A DNA stretch of 64,000 nt from Streptomyces sp. NBC_00258 (GCF_036182465.1 NZ_CP108081.1:2976001-3040000), one strand, 5' to 3'. Positions 52,621 through 63,625 are shown, counted from the first letter of the stretch. Made by a program: numbers and translations. Notes: generated from the sequence alone by a model not told the origin.

Positions 52621-53658
52621 TTACTCACCCTTGAGTTCCGCGATACCGACGGGCACGCCGGTGGTGACCGACCGGACGGCCGCGAGCGCGATGGACAGTG
52701 CGGCCCGGGCGTCCTCACCAGTGGCCGAGGGAGTGCGCCCGGCACGGACGCTGTCGGCGAAGTCGGCGAGTTCGGCGACGTACGCGTCGTGGAACAGGTC
52801 CTGGTCGTAGGTGACGCAGTCGGCGGCGGCGCCGTCCGGGCCGTACGAGGTGAGATGGGTGCGGCGGATGTCGCCCATGGTGAGCATTCCGGCGGAGCCG
52901 AAGACCTCTCCGCGCACGTCATAGCCGTACACGGCCTGGAAGTTGGCCTCGGCGGTGGCGAGGGCGCCGTTGTCGAACCGGATCGTGACCACAGCGGTGT
53001 CGAGCAGGCCGCGGTCCTTGAAGTCGGGGCGGACCAGGGCGTCGGCCCAGGCGAAGACCTCGACCGGTTCGGCACCCGGGTTGAGGAACCGCAGGGTGTC
53101 GAAGTCGTGGATGAGGGTCTCCAGGAAGATCGTCCACGGCGGGATGCGGGCCGGGTCGTTCAGCTTGGGGTCCCGGGTGAGGGAGCGCAGCAGTTGGGGC
53201 GTGCCGATGCCACCGGCGGCAATCTTGTCGTGGGCGGCGCGGAATCCGGGATCGTGGCGGCGGTTGAAGCCGACCTGGAGCAGCACGCCCGCGTCACGGG
53301 CCGCGGCGATGGCCCCGTCGGCCTCCGCGAGGGTGACGGCCATGGGCTTCTCACAGTAGACCGCCTTGCCCGCCCGGGCCGCGGCTACGACCAGGTCGGC
53401 GTGGGTGCGGGCCGGGGTGGAGATCACCACCGCCTCGATCCGCGGGTCGGCGAGGAGTTCGCCGATCTCGGTGTACGCCGTTGGAGAGCCGAGGTGGTCC
53501 GCGAGCCGGTCCGCCAGCTGGTTCGCGGCGCCCGGCGCCGGGTCGGCGACCGCGGCGAGGCGGACACCGGGGAGGCGGCGGGCGAGCGTCTCGGCGTGGA
53601 AGGAGCCCATCCGTCCGGCACCGATGAGGCCGACGGCGAGAGGCTGGTGTGTGGTCAT
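52621..53658 (-). CDS. Gfo/Idh/MocA family oxidoreductase, inositol-2-dehydrogenase-like
   Basis: The 345-residue protein has the N-terminal NAD motif VGLIGAGRMGSFHAE (9-23), the EKPMAVTLAEAD catalytic-Lys segment near residue 104, and a Gfo-type C-terminal domain. It probably oxidises a cyclitol or sugar such as myo-inositol. The ATG has GGAGAA upstream. It follows the TIM-barrel isomerase gene after 117 bases of repeats, and both are expected to be controlled by the LacI regulator. Confidence 0.9.
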   Translation of the reverse strand: MTTHQPLAVGLIGAGRMGSFHAETLARRLPGVRLAAVADPAPGAANQLADRLADHLGSPTAYTEIGELLADPRIEAVVISTPARTHADLVVAAARAGKAVYCEKPMAVTLAEADGAIAAARDAGVLLQVGFNRRHDPGFRAAHDKIAAGGIGTPQLLRSLTRDPKLNDPARIPPWTIFLETLIHDFDTLRFLNPGAEPVEVFAWADALVRPDFKDRGLLDTAVVTIRFDNGALATAEANFQAVYGYDVRGEVFGSAGMLTMGDIRRTHLTSYGPDGAAADCVTYDQDLFHDAYVAELADFADSVRAGRTPSATGEDARAALSIALAAVRSVTTGVPVGIAELKGE

Positions 53659-53704
53659 CCGGGTTCTCCGTACGTCTGCGGGCGGGCGTTGGCGGGAAGG
53701 GGCC

Positions 53705-53774
53705 GTGTGGAATGCGGTGCCATGTGGAATGCGGCGTCGTGCGGAATTGCCGCGCCGTGTGCAATTGCGGCACC
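53705..53774 (-). repeat. Four imperfect 17-18-base tandem repeats
   Basis: Four units of the form GTGTGGAATGCGGTGCC follow one another between the isomerase and dehydrogenase genes. The last two change GGAATG to GGAATTGC and GCAATTGC. They are inside the operon, transcribed on the minus strand, with no open frame of their own. Confidence 0.75.
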
Positions 53775-53775
53775 G

Positions 53776-54558
53776 TCAGGGCGTGAAGGCCGAGCGGAAC
53801 CGCTCCAGAGCGAGGTCGCTGTCGGTGGAAGCCCATGCCTCCATGGCGACCGTGCCCTCGTAGCCGAGGTCCACGAGGGCACTCGCGACGGCCGGGTAGT
53901 TGATCTCCCCCGTCCCGGGCTCGCAGCGGCCGGGTACGTCGGCGACCTGGATCTCGCCGATCAGGCCGAGGCCGTGGGCCCGGCGGACCAGTTCGACGAG
54001 GTTCCCCTCGCCGATCTGCGCGTGGTAGAGGTCGAGGTTCATCCGCAGCCCGGGACGGTCCACGGCGCCGACCAGGGCCATAGTGTCGGCGGCCTTGGCG
54101 AACGGCACCCCGGGGTGGTCCACGGCGGTGTTGAGGTTCTCCAGGGTGAAGGTGATCCCCGCACTCTCGCCCAGCTCGGCGAGGCGGGTGAGCGTGCGGT
54201 GGGCGGCGATCCACATCTCCCCGGTGGGCTCGCCGGTCACCGGCACCACGGGCAGACCTTCGCCGTCCAGGCCGGTGCCGTGGAGGTTCAGCCGGGGGCA
54301 GACCAGCCGCTCGGCCGCCCGCACCGACTCCTCGGCGGTACGCAGGAGTTCGGCGGCCCCGTCCTCGTCGGTGAGGCTGCCGCGGATGTAACCGGTCATC
54401 GAGGAGAACTCGGCCGGGGTCCGGGCCAGGGCGTCGAGATCGTGCCGCGTCCAGTCCCAGATCTCGACCTGGAATCCGGCGTCGTGAACGCGCCGTGCCC
54501 GCTCGGGTATCGGCAGGTCCCGGAAGACCATCTCGGCACAGACCGCCAACGTGAACAT
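53776..54558 (-). CDS. Xylose-isomerase-like TIM barrel, hydroxypyruvate isomerase family
   Basis: The 260-residue TIM-barrel sugar isomerase/epimerase has the metal-binding Glu in FTLENLNTAVDHPG near residue 140, the LRMNLDLYHAQI segment with conserved Asp/His near 172, and the terminal Glu in TVAMEAWASTDSD. The family covers hydroxypyruvate isomerases and inosose or tagatose-type epimerases. With the Gfo/Idh/MocA enzyme next door, a cyclitol or rare-sugar catabolic step is likely. It is the first gene after the strong LacI operator. Confidence 0.88.
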   Translation of the reverse strand: MFTLAVCAEMVFRDLPIPERARRVHDAGFQVEIWDWTRHDLDALARTPAEFSSMTGYIRGSLTDEDGAAELLRTAEESVRAAERLVCPRLNLHGTGLDGEGLPVVPVTGEPTGEMWIAAHRTLTRLAELGESAGITFTLENLNTAVDHPGVPFAKAADTMALVGAVDRPGLRMNLDLYHAQIGEGNLVELVRRAHGLGLIGEIQVADVPGRCEPGTGEINYPAVASALVDLGYEGTVAMEAWASTDSDLALERFRSAFTP

Positions 54559-54599
54559 TGCTGCTCGCCCTCTCTCGGTTCGCCACGGGATCCACCCGA

Positions 54600-54693
54600 C
54601 TAGAACGTTCTAGAATCAGCCGGGAGCAGCAGTACGCCAGCCGCCGGGGCGCCGTGTCAAGCCCCGGGACGGCTCGGACCTAGAACGTTGCAG
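54600..54693. promoter_or_regulatory. Two LacI operators between divergent genes
   Basis: CTAGAACGTTCTAG at 54600-54613 is a perfect 14-base palindrome with the central CG of LacI-family sites. A second copy, CTAGAACGTTGCAG (54680-54693), differs in the right arm. They are 80 bases apart between the isomerase (start 54558) and LacI (start 54806) genes, which suggests looping and control of both directions. Confidence 0.85.
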
Positions 54694-54805
54694 TACTCTC
54701 CGACCAGTGCGTTCACCCTTGGTCTACGATCGTCGGCGGAAGCAGACACCTCGGCGGGTACACACGCCCCGACCGAGTCACACACCTCGACCAGGGAGGC
54801 CGGCG

Positions 54806-55858
54806 GTGCCAGCGACCCCCGTGGTCCCGGACGGAAAGCGGCCGACCCTCGCCGACGTGGCGGCCCGGGCCGGTGTGTCCACGGCGCTGGTCTCCATCGT
54901 GATGCGCGAGGCCAAGGGCGCCAGCGCGGCCACCCGCGAGCGGGTGCTCGAGGCTGCGCGGGAGATCGGCTACCGGCCGGACTCCCGGGCCCGGTTGCTG
55001 CGCAGCAACCGCTCGCGTCTGCTCGGGGTGCAGTTCGGTCTCCAGCATCCCTTCCACACCGACCTCGTGGAGGGCATCTACACCGCGGCCGAGTCCGCCG
55101 GTTACCAGGTCGCCCTCAGTGCCGTCGCCCCCAGCCGCAGTGAGCGGCAGGCGGTGGAGACACTGCTCGGCGACCGCTGCGAGGCCCTGATCCTGCTCGG
55201 TCCACAGGCCCCTGCCGCACGGCTGGCCGAGCTGTCGGCGCACCTGCCGGTGGTCTCCGTGGTGCGGCGGCTGCGGCCGCCCGCCGCCGGTGTGGACGTC
55301 GTGCGCACCGCGGACGACGAGGGTGCGCGCCAGGCCGTCGACCATCTGGTGGCACTCGGTCATCGCGACATCGCCCACATCGACGGCGGAACGGCACCCG
55401 GCGCCGCCGACCGGCGCCGTGGCTACCGCACCGCCATGAACCGCCACGGTCTCGCCGACCGTGCGCGCGTTCTGCCCGGTGGCCTGACCGAGGAGGACGG
55501 TGCCACGGCCGCCCGCGTGCTCCTCGCCGCCCGGCCGCGGCCCACCGCCGTCCTCGCCTTCAACGACCGCTGCGCCACGGGCGTACTCGACGCGTTCCTC
55601 CGCGCCCGGGTGCCCGTTCCCGACGAGATCTCCGTGGTCGGCTTCGACAACAGCCACCTCGCCCGCCTCGCCCACATCGACCTCACCACCGTCGGCCAGG
55701 ACGTCTCCCGCCTCGCCGAACTCGCCGTCGGCCGGGCCGTCGCACGGCTGGAGGGCCAGGAGCCGTCCGGCACGGAGACCGTCATCGCCCCGTATCTCGT
55801 GACACGCGGAACCACGGCGGCACCACCGGACGGCGTCCAGCCGGTCGTACGTGGCTGA
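54806..55858 (+). CDS. LacI-family repressor
   Basis: The 350-residue regulator has the LacI helix-turn-helix and hinge at the start (LADVAARAGVSTALVSIVMRE) and a periplasmic-binding-type effector domain. The GTG at 54806 has GGGAGG six bases upstream; an ATG at 54707 would add 33 unsupported residues. It is divergent from the isomerase/dehydrogenase pair and probably binds the two CTAGAACGTT sites, controlling itself and the pair in response to a sugar. Confidence 0.93.
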   Translation: MPATPVVPDGKRPTLADVAARAGVSTALVSIVMREAKGASAATRERVLEAAREIGYRPDSRARLLRSNRSRLLGVQFGLQHPFHTDLVEGIYTAAESAGYQVALSAVAPSRSERQAVETLLGDRCEALILLGPQAPAARLAELSAHLPVVSVVRRLRPPAAGVDVVRTADDEGARQAVDHLVALGHRDIAHIDGGTAPGAADRRRGYRTAMNRHGLADRARVLPGGLTEEDGATAARVLLAARPRPTAVLAFNDRCATGVLDAFLRARVPVPDEISVVGFDNSHLARLAHIDLTTVGQDVSRLAELAVGRAVARLEGQEPSGTETVIAPYLVTRGTTAAPPDGVQPVVRG

Positions 55859-56082
55859 GAGACCGCGTCGGTCGTACCTGGTGGAGCAACCGAGCCTGTC
55901 GTACCTGGTGAAGTGCCTGAACGCATCGGTCAGGAATCGAGAAGCGCTGCCTCCGGGCCGCGGCTAGCGTTGCGGGCATGTGCTTCACAAGTCAGCCAGG
56001 ATTCCCTCCGCGCGACGACACGAACGCGTCCCCGAGCGCGTCCCCGTCCTCCCCTGACGCCACGATCGATTCAGGAGTGACC

Positions 56083-56598
56083 ATGACCGGCTCTGCCGCA
56101 CAGGAAGTCACGATCGTGCCGGACACCGAGGCGAAGCCGGCCGAGGCGACCGCCGCCCCCCGCTCCCGCGACCGGCGTCGCCGCGACACCGAGCACCGGC
56201 TCGCACACGACGTCGACCTCTGGGTGGCCAGCGCCTCGGCGGACGGTACGCCCTACCTCGTACCGCTGTCCTTCGACTGGGACGGCGAGGCGCTGCTGGT
56301 GGCCACGCCGACGAACAGCCCCACCGGCAGGAACATGGCCGCCACCCGGACCGTTCGGCTGGGCCTCGGCCCGACCCGTGACGTGGTCATGATCGATGGC
56401 GAGGTCGAGGTCCTGGAGATCGACGCGCTGCCGAAGGAGAGGGGTGACCGGTTCGCCGCGCGCACCGACTTCGACCCGCGGACGCCGGCCACGCCGTACC
56501 GCTGGTTCCTTATCTCCCCGCGCCGAATCCAGGCCTGGCGCGAAGTGAACGAACTGGACGAGCGCGAGCTGATGCGCGACGGCCGCTGGACGGTCTGA
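56083..56598 (+). CDS. Pyridoxamine 5'-phosphate oxidase-type (PPOX) flavoprotein
   Basis: The 171-residue split-barrel protein has the core LAHDVDLWVASAS and YLVPLSFDWDGEALLVATPTNSPTGRN, with the TRTVRLGLG segment that follows in the family. The cofactor is probably F420 or FMN. The ATG at 56083 has AGGAG six bases upstream; the open frame to 55978 is not supported. It stands alone ahead of the UvrA-like gene. Confidence 0.85.
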   Translation: MTGSAAQEVTIVPDTEAKPAEATAAPRSRDRRRRDTEHRLAHDVDLWVASASADGTPYLVPLSFDWDGEALLVATPTNSPTGRNMAATRTVRLGLGPTRDVVMIDGEVEVLEIDALPKERGDRFAARTDFDPRTPATPYRWFLISPRRIQAWREVNELDERELMRDGRWTV

Positions 56599-56786
56599 CA
56601 CCTCGGCCGGGCGGCGTCGGGTCACCCCGGCCGACACCGCCGATCAGGAATGACGGCGTCCCGTTGCCGCGACCGGCACCGACGAAGTAGAACCAGACAC
56701 GCTGCTCGAAGCCGGTCGGATCGATCGAGCCAGGCGACGCCGACGGAGAACCGCCAGAGCGGTCCCGTCCCACGGAGGGAGACACG

Positions 56787-59183
<2,397 letters not shown>

Positions 59184-59201
59184 TCGCCTATCTTGACGCG
59201 T

Positions 59202-59594
59202 ATGCAGTCCTACACGATCGGCCAGGCAGCGCGGCTGCTCGGAGTGAGTCCGGACACCGCTCGGCGGTGGGCGGACGCCGGCCGGGTTGCCACGCACCGG
59301 GACGAGGGCGGGCGGCGCCTCGTCGACGGGCGGGACCTGGCCGCCTTCTCCGTCGAGCTGGCCAAGGGCGGCAGCGAGGAGGACGTCTCGTACACCTCCG
59401 TGCGCAACGCCTTTCCCGGCATCGTCACCGCCGTGAAGCTCGGCGATGTCGCGGCCCAGGTGGAGATCCAGGCCGGGCCGCACCGGCTGGTGTCGTTGCT
59501 GACCCGGGAGGCCGTGGAGGAGCTGGGTCTTGAGGTCGGGGTGGAGGCCACCGCCCGGGTGAAGTCGACGAACGTGCACATCGACCGCGCCTGA
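59202..59594 (+). CDS. HTH-TOBE (molybdenum-pterin-binding type) regulator
   Basis: The 130-residue protein joins a MerR/excisionase-type helix-turn-helix (YTIGQAARLLGVSPDTARRWADAGRV, 4-29) to a TOBE/Mop-like domain (SVRNAFPGIVTAVKLGDV to the end). Proteins of this layout are thought to sense molybdate or a related oxyanion. It lies next to the formate dehydrogenase gene, but that enzyme is of the metal-free NAD type. The ATG at 59202 is chosen as start; a TTG at 59193 is possible. Confidence 0.88.
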   Translation: MQSYTIGQAARLLGVSPDTARRWADAGRVATHRDEGGRRLVDGRDLAAFSVELAKGGSEEDVSYTSVRNAFPGIVTAVKLGDVAAQVEIQAGPHRLVSLLTREAVEELGLEVGVEATARVKSTNVHIDRA

Positions 59595-59655
59595 GGGGAA
59601 CGGGGGGGCTCCCGCCGGTCTCAACTCGGCCGGGAGGCCGGTCACCTGGTCACCT

Positions 59656-59720
59656 GGTCACCAAGCACTGGTACGCGATCACTGGCTGACCGGGTACGAG
59701 TGTGCGGTCACTTGGTGACC
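59656..59720. terminator. Inverted repeat at the convergent ends of the TOBE and formate dehydrogenase genes
   Basis: GGTCACCAAG (59656-59665) pairs with CTTGGTGACC (59711-59720) across a 45-base loop. Three GGTCACCT direct repeats precede the left arm. The right arm lies within the last codons of the formate dehydrogenase gene. A termination role is plausible but the loop is long. Confidence 0.45.
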
Positions 59721-60868
59721 GAGTACGAGTGCGCGCCCGTTCCCGCCAGTGCGCCGCCGTCCACGATCAGGTACTCGTCGCGGATCGGGCGCCCGGCGAA
59801 GAAGGCCTCCAGGATCTCCCGGGTGCCCGCCGCGTAGCGGGCCTGGGCGGAGAGGGAGGAGCCGGAGATGTGCGGGGTCATGCCGTGGTGCGGCATGGTC
59901 CGCCAGGGGTGGTCGGGCGGGGCGGGCTGCGGGTACCAGACGTCGCCCGCGTAGCCCGCCAACTGGCCGCTGCGCAGGGCCCGGTCGACGGCGTCCCGGT
60001 CCGCGATCTTCGCCCGCGCGGTGTTGATGAGGTACGCGCCGCGCTTCATCCGGCCCAGCAGTTCGTCGCCGAACAGCCCTTCCGTCTCGGGGTGCAGCGG
60101 CGCGTTGATGGTGACGACGTCGCAGTGCGGCACCATGTCGGCGGCCGTCTCGTGGAAGGTCAGGCCCAGTTCCCGCTCGATGTCCTCGGGCAGGCGGTGG
60201 CGGTCGGTGTAGTGGAGCTGCACGTCGAAGGGCGCGAGGCGGCGCAGCACCGCGAGGCCGATGCGCCCGGCGGCCACCGTGCCGACATGCATGCCCTCCA
60301 GGTCGTACGAACGGGCCACGCAGTCGGCGATGTTCCAGCCGCCGTCGAGCACCACCTGGTGGGAGGGCAGGTAGTTGCGGACGAGGGACAGGGTCATCAT
60401 CACCACGTGTTCGGCGACGCTGATGCTGTTGCAGTACGTCACCTCCGCGACCGTCACTCCCTGGGCGATGGCCGCGTCGAGGTCGACGTGGTCGGAGCCG
60501 ATGCCGGCGGTGATCGCCAGCTTGAGGTTCTTCGCGGCGACGACGCGTTCCGGGGTCAGATACGCCGGCCAGAACGGCTGGGAGATCACCACCTCCGCGT
60601 CGAGCAGCTCGCGGTCGAAGACCGAGCCGACGCCGTCCTTGTCGGAGGTGACGACCAGGGTGTGCCCGGCGGCCTCCAGGAAGCGGCGCAGACCGAGTTC
60701 ACCGGAGACGCTGCCGAGGAGGTGGCCCGGCGTGAAGTCGACCTCGGACGGGGTCGGGGCGGTCTGGCCGCCGGGGTAGTGGTCGATCGCGGGGAGGTCG
60801 TCACGGGCGTACGAGGTCGGGTATCCGTCGGTGGGGTCGTCGTACAGGACGCAGAGCACCTTGGCCAT
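59708..60868 (-). CDS. fdh: NAD-dependent formate dehydrogenase
   Basis: The 386-residue protein closely resembles the metal-free NAD-dependent formate dehydrogenases (Pseudomonas/Mycobacterium type): N-terminal KVLCVLYDDPTDGYP, ITAGIGSDHVDL, the NAD motif GTVAAGRIGLAVLRRL followed by LHYTDRHRLP, catalytic Arg in INTARAK and catalytic His in MTPHISGSSLSAQARY. It oxidises formate to CO2 with production of NADH. GAGGAG precedes the ATG. A LysR-type box lies upstream and the LysR gene is immediately beyond. Confidence 0.95.
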   Translation of the reverse strand: MAKVLCVLYDDPTDGYPTSYARDDLPAIDHYPGGQTAPTPSEVDFTPGHLLGSVSGELGLRRFLEAAGHTLVVTSDKDGVGSVFDRELLDAEVVISQPFWPAYLTPERVVAAKNLKLAITAGIGSDHVDLDAAIAQGVTVAEVTYCNSISVAEHVVMMTLSLVRNYLPSHQVVLDGGWNIADCVARSYDLEGMHVGTVAAGRIGLAVLRRLAPFDVQLHYTDRHRLPEDIERELGLTFHETAADMVPHCDVVTINAPLHPETEGLFGDELLGRMKRGAYLINTARAKIADRDAVDRALRSGQLAGYAGDVWYPQPAPPDHPWRTMPHHGMTPHISGSSLSAQARYAAGTREILEAFFAGRPIRDEYLIVDGGALAGTGAHSYSVTK

Positions 60869-60973
60869 GTCGCAGCTCCTCGACTCCGGGGTCCGGGAGT
60901 TCGGCTCAACTCCCGTGCGGGAAGGTGGAATTCACGATCCTCCGGGTCGAACGCGCTGGTCAAAGCGAACTTC

Positions 60974-60989
60974 GCTATGTCCGTATAGC
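60974..60989 (-). promoter_or_regulatory. LysR-type box upstream of formate dehydrogenase
   Basis: GCTAT-N6-ATAGC is a perfect inverted repeat with the CTAT/ATAG arms typical of LysR-type binding sites. It is 106-121 bases ahead of the formate dehydrogenase start and lies in the gap after the LysR gene. A further GGCTAT half-site follows at 60994. Confidence 0.65.
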
Positions 60990-61066
60990 CGACGGCTATC
61001 AAGACGGCCACCAACAGGGCAGCGCTGAGCGGCCATTCAAGAGGACGGCCGTCAACAGGAAAGGCG

Positions 61067-61999
61067 TCAGGCGGAGTCGGCGGCGGAGTCGAGATAGCTC
61101 CGCAGCCGTTCGTCCAACGCCTCGCGTACGCCCGCCTCCCGTGCCACCGTCACCAGCGCCGCGGCGACTACGGAGGGAGGGTCGTCCGGGCCGGTCACCA
61201 GTCCCACCCTCGGTCCATGGGCGGGCCCCTCCAGCGGTACCACCCGCATCCCCTCCGGTACGCCGAACATGTGCAGCCACGCGTGCGAGATCACGCTCGA
61301 CCAGCGGCCGCCGGGGAGGTGCGCGTACAGCCCTGCCACGCTGTCCGACTCGATCGCGGGGGCGGCCGTGGCACCGTCGGCCGCGAAGCACTCGTCGATG
61401 ATGCGGCGGTTGCGCATCCGCCGGCCGAGCAGGCACAGCGGGAGGGCGGCGGCCTGGGCCCAGCGGGCCGTGGAGGCGGCGGCGAGCGGGCCGTCGGTGG
61501 GGGTGAGCAGGACGTACCGCTCCTCGTACAGCGGCAGCCGGCGCAGTGAGTCGTCGTCGAGGTACGTCATCGCCGCGTCCAGCTCGAACTCGGCGAGTCC
61601 GTGGGTGATGTCGACCGAGGACAGGGACTCGATGCTGACGCGGGCGCGTGGGTGGCGGTCGCAGAACGGGGTCGTCAGCAGGGAGGCGGCGGGCAGCGCC
61701 GTGGGGACCACCCCGAGACGGAGCGTGCCCGTGAGGCCGTCGCCCAGGGCGGACAACTCCTGGCGGAGGGCCTCGCGTTCGGCGAGCATGCGGTGCGCCC
61801 AGGCGAGGACCACCTCGCCCTCCGGAGTGAGGCCCTCGTACCGTCTCCCCCGCCGCACGATCGGGACGTGCAGTTCGTGTTCGAGGCGGCGGATCGCGGC
61901 GGACAGCGACGGCTGGGAGACAAAGCAGGCGGCCGCCGCGCGGGCGAAGTGGCGCTCGCGGGCGAGGGCGACCAGGTATTCCAGCTGGCGCAGTTGCAT
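61067..61999 (-). CDS. LysR-family transcriptional regulator
   Basis: The 310-residue protein has the LysR winged helix (MQLRQLEYLVALARERHFARAAAACFVSQPSLSAAIRRLE, split over 1-40) and a substrate-binding C-terminal domain. GCGGAGG precedes the ATG at 61999. It lies upstream of the formate dehydrogenase gene on the same strand with a LysR box in the gap, so formate or a one-carbon signal may be its effector. Confidence 0.93.
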   Translation of the reverse strand: MQLRQLEYLVALARERHFARAAAACFVSQPSLSAAIRRLEHELHVPIVRRGRRYEGLTPEGEVVLAWAHRMLAEREALRQELSALGDGLTGTLRLGVVPTALPAASLLTTPFCDRHPRARVSIESLSSVDITHGLAEFELDAAMTYLDDDSLRRLPLYEERYVLLTPTDGPLAAASTARWAQAAALPLCLLGRRMRNRRIIDECFAADGATAAPAIESDSVAGLYAHLPGGRWSSVISHAWLHMFGVPEGMRVVPLEGPAHGPRVGLVTGPDDPPSVVAAALVTVAREAGVREALDERLRSYLDSAADSA

Positions 62000-62102
62000 A
62001 CGTGACCTCCGCGGGAGGGGGCTGCGTGCCCGGGTGCCGGGGTGCGGAGGTACAGCATGGGCCGGGCCGCCCCCGTCCGGGGAGGCCGACCGCGTCGGCC
62101 GC

Positions 62103-62160
62103 TGTCACGTGCCGCTCGCTGTCACGTGCCGGCCGGTGTCACGTGCTGGCCGCTGTCACG
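62103..62160. repeat. Four 17-base repeats centred on CACGTG-like boxes
   Basis: TGTCACGTGC-type units start at 62103, 62120, 62137 and 62154, exactly 17 bases apart; the last is degenerate (TGTCACGCCC). Each of the first three contains the palindrome CACGTG. They lie between the LysR start (61999) and the end of a 55-codon ORF. Confidence 0.85.
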
Positions 62161-62323
62161 CCCACGGGGTGTAGCCGCCGTCCACGCGGAACGTCTCGAT
62201 GCCGCTGGTGTGCCGGGCGCCGCAGCGGTCCTGGGGCAGGACGAGTTGGGGTCCCTCGCGGCCGAGCGGGGTGTCGTCAAAACCCTCCGGAACGTCCATG
62301 CAGAGGTTGGGGTCGAGCCCCAT
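62156..62323 (-). CDS. Unannotated 55-residue protein
   Basis: An ATG at 62323 opens a 55-codon frame with strong third-position GC bias, ending at TGA 62156-62158. The peptide starts MGLDPNLCMDVPEGFDD and ends SGIETFRVDGGYTPWA; it is not Arg/Pro-rich as spurious frames here usually are. GAAAGG lies upstream at about 9 bases spacing. I do not recognise the family. It could be a small conserved protein or the remnant of a longer one. It is on the LysR strand, 156 bases upstream of that gene. Confidence 0.6.
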   Translation of the reverse strand: MGLDPNLCMDVPEGFDDTPLGREGPQLVLPQDRCGARHTSGIETFRVDGGYTPWA

Positions 62324-62596
62324 GGACTGCGCCTTTCGGTCGGCTGCCGTGCGACGCCGGGTGAGACGGCCGCACCCCTGGAAGGGTTGCTTCTCACGGG
62401 CCCGCCCAAGGACGGTGGTCCACTCCCACGCAGGACACCATCGGTATGGCGCAAGTCACAACGAGCCGTGGCACCGGGAGCGGGAACGGAGCGTCCTCTC
62501 CCCCACGGGATCATGCGCCGTCCTGCGGACGAAGCCGACGGACGTGCGGCCGGTACGTACGCCACAGCGCATGGTCGGAGACAGGGGGAACCGACG

Positions 62597-63625
62597 TTGC
62601 GCCGCGGATACAAGTGGGTGGACCGCGAACTGTCCCTGATGGACCCGGAGACCGACTGGGAGCGGATGGTCTCGCTCTATGTCGGCCATCGCGTCCCGGA
62701 GTTCGCCCTGGCGATGATGGTCTATCCGGGCACCATGCGCATGATGCAGCCGGGTTTCGGGTCCGCCACGCTGGCCCACACCTCGAAGCTGGAGACGAGG
62801 CCCCACCGGCGTTTCCAGGACGGCAACGACTTCCTGATGGCCTGGATGGTGGACGGCCTGTCCAGTGCGGCGGGCCGCGGGGCCGCCGCACGGCTGAACC
62901 GCATCCACCTTGCGATCGCCCGAAGAACCCCGCACTTACCCGGCAACTTCGACGACACCGACGACTTCGTCTATCCACTGGTTCTGCTGGCCACGTTCGG
63001 CGACCGCCTCCAGACCTCGCTGGGCCTGCCCGGCACGAGCGAACCCATGAAGACCGCCTGGCACCGATGGGCGCGGACGCTCTTCCGCCTCCTGGAACGC
63101 GAGTCCGGCCCGCTGTCCGACGAGGCGTTCCCCGAGGACTGGGACGCGATGACCGCGTTCGCCGTCGAGTTCGAGTCCAGGCCGTACGAGCCGACGGAGT
63201 CCGGCCATCGCGTGGCGACCGCGATGATGGACTTCTTCGCCGAGCGCTGGTTTCCCGCCCCCTTACGGTCGTTCGGCGCCGACCTGACCCGCTATCTCGC
63301 GGGCGAGCGGGTCTGCCGACTCCATCGCATCGGCTGGATCGGCCCCCGCCGCGAGCGTCTCGTCCGCGTCTTCCTGAAGTCCGCGTTCCGCGCCCAGCGC
63401 CTGCTGCCCGACTTCCGCACACCGCTTCCGGAACGCCTCCGGCGAAACCGGCGCACCAACGCACAGCTCAAAGAACTTGAGCCTTACCGGACCGAGCCGT
63501 ACCGGACCGATTCGTACGGGGCCCCGAGCGGCAACGAGCCCGCGCCGGTGGAGCCGCAGCGGCGGCACGAATGTGGCGTACGCGCACGGCCGAAAGCAAG
63601 GAAATCAGGGCGGCCGTCCCCCTGA
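62597..63625 (+). CDS. MpaB-type (DUF2236) oxygenase with two TTA codons
   Basis: The 342-residue protein (from TTG at 62597, preceded by AGGGGG) matches the oxygenase MpaB/DUF2236 family, a haem-binding helical fold known for latex-clearing-type enzymes and short-chain oxygenases: RGYKWVDRELSLMDPETDWERM, YVGHRVPEFALAMMVYPGTMRMM and HRRFQDGNDF are seen near the start. An ATG at 62513 would extend it by 28 residues. TTA codons occur at 62936 and 63263, so translation should depend on bldA tRNA. The C-terminal tail has EPYRTEPYRTDSY repeats. Confidence 0.8.
   Translation: MRRGYKWVDRELSLMDPETDWERMVSLYVGHRVPEFALAMMVYPGTMRMMQPGFGSATLAHTSKLETRPHRRFQDGNDFLMAWMVDGLSSAAGRGAAARLNRIHLAIARRTPHLPGNFDDTDDFVYPLVLLATFGDRLQTSLGLPGTSEPMKTAWHRWARTLFRLLERESGPLSDEAFPEDWDAMTAFAVEFESRPYEPTESGHRVATAMMDFFAERWFPAPLRSFGADLTRYLAGERVCRLHRIGWIGPRRERLVRVFLKSAFRAQRLLPDFRTPLPERLRRNRRTNAQLKELEPYRTEPYRTDSYGAPSGNEPAPVEPQRRHECGVRARPKARKSGRPSP

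Noticed and set aside
62122..62613. 163-codon minus-strand frame near the MpaB-type gene
   Set aside because: Arg/Pro/Ser-rich; a different frame in the same place (62156-62323) has coding-like bias and a ribosome binding site.
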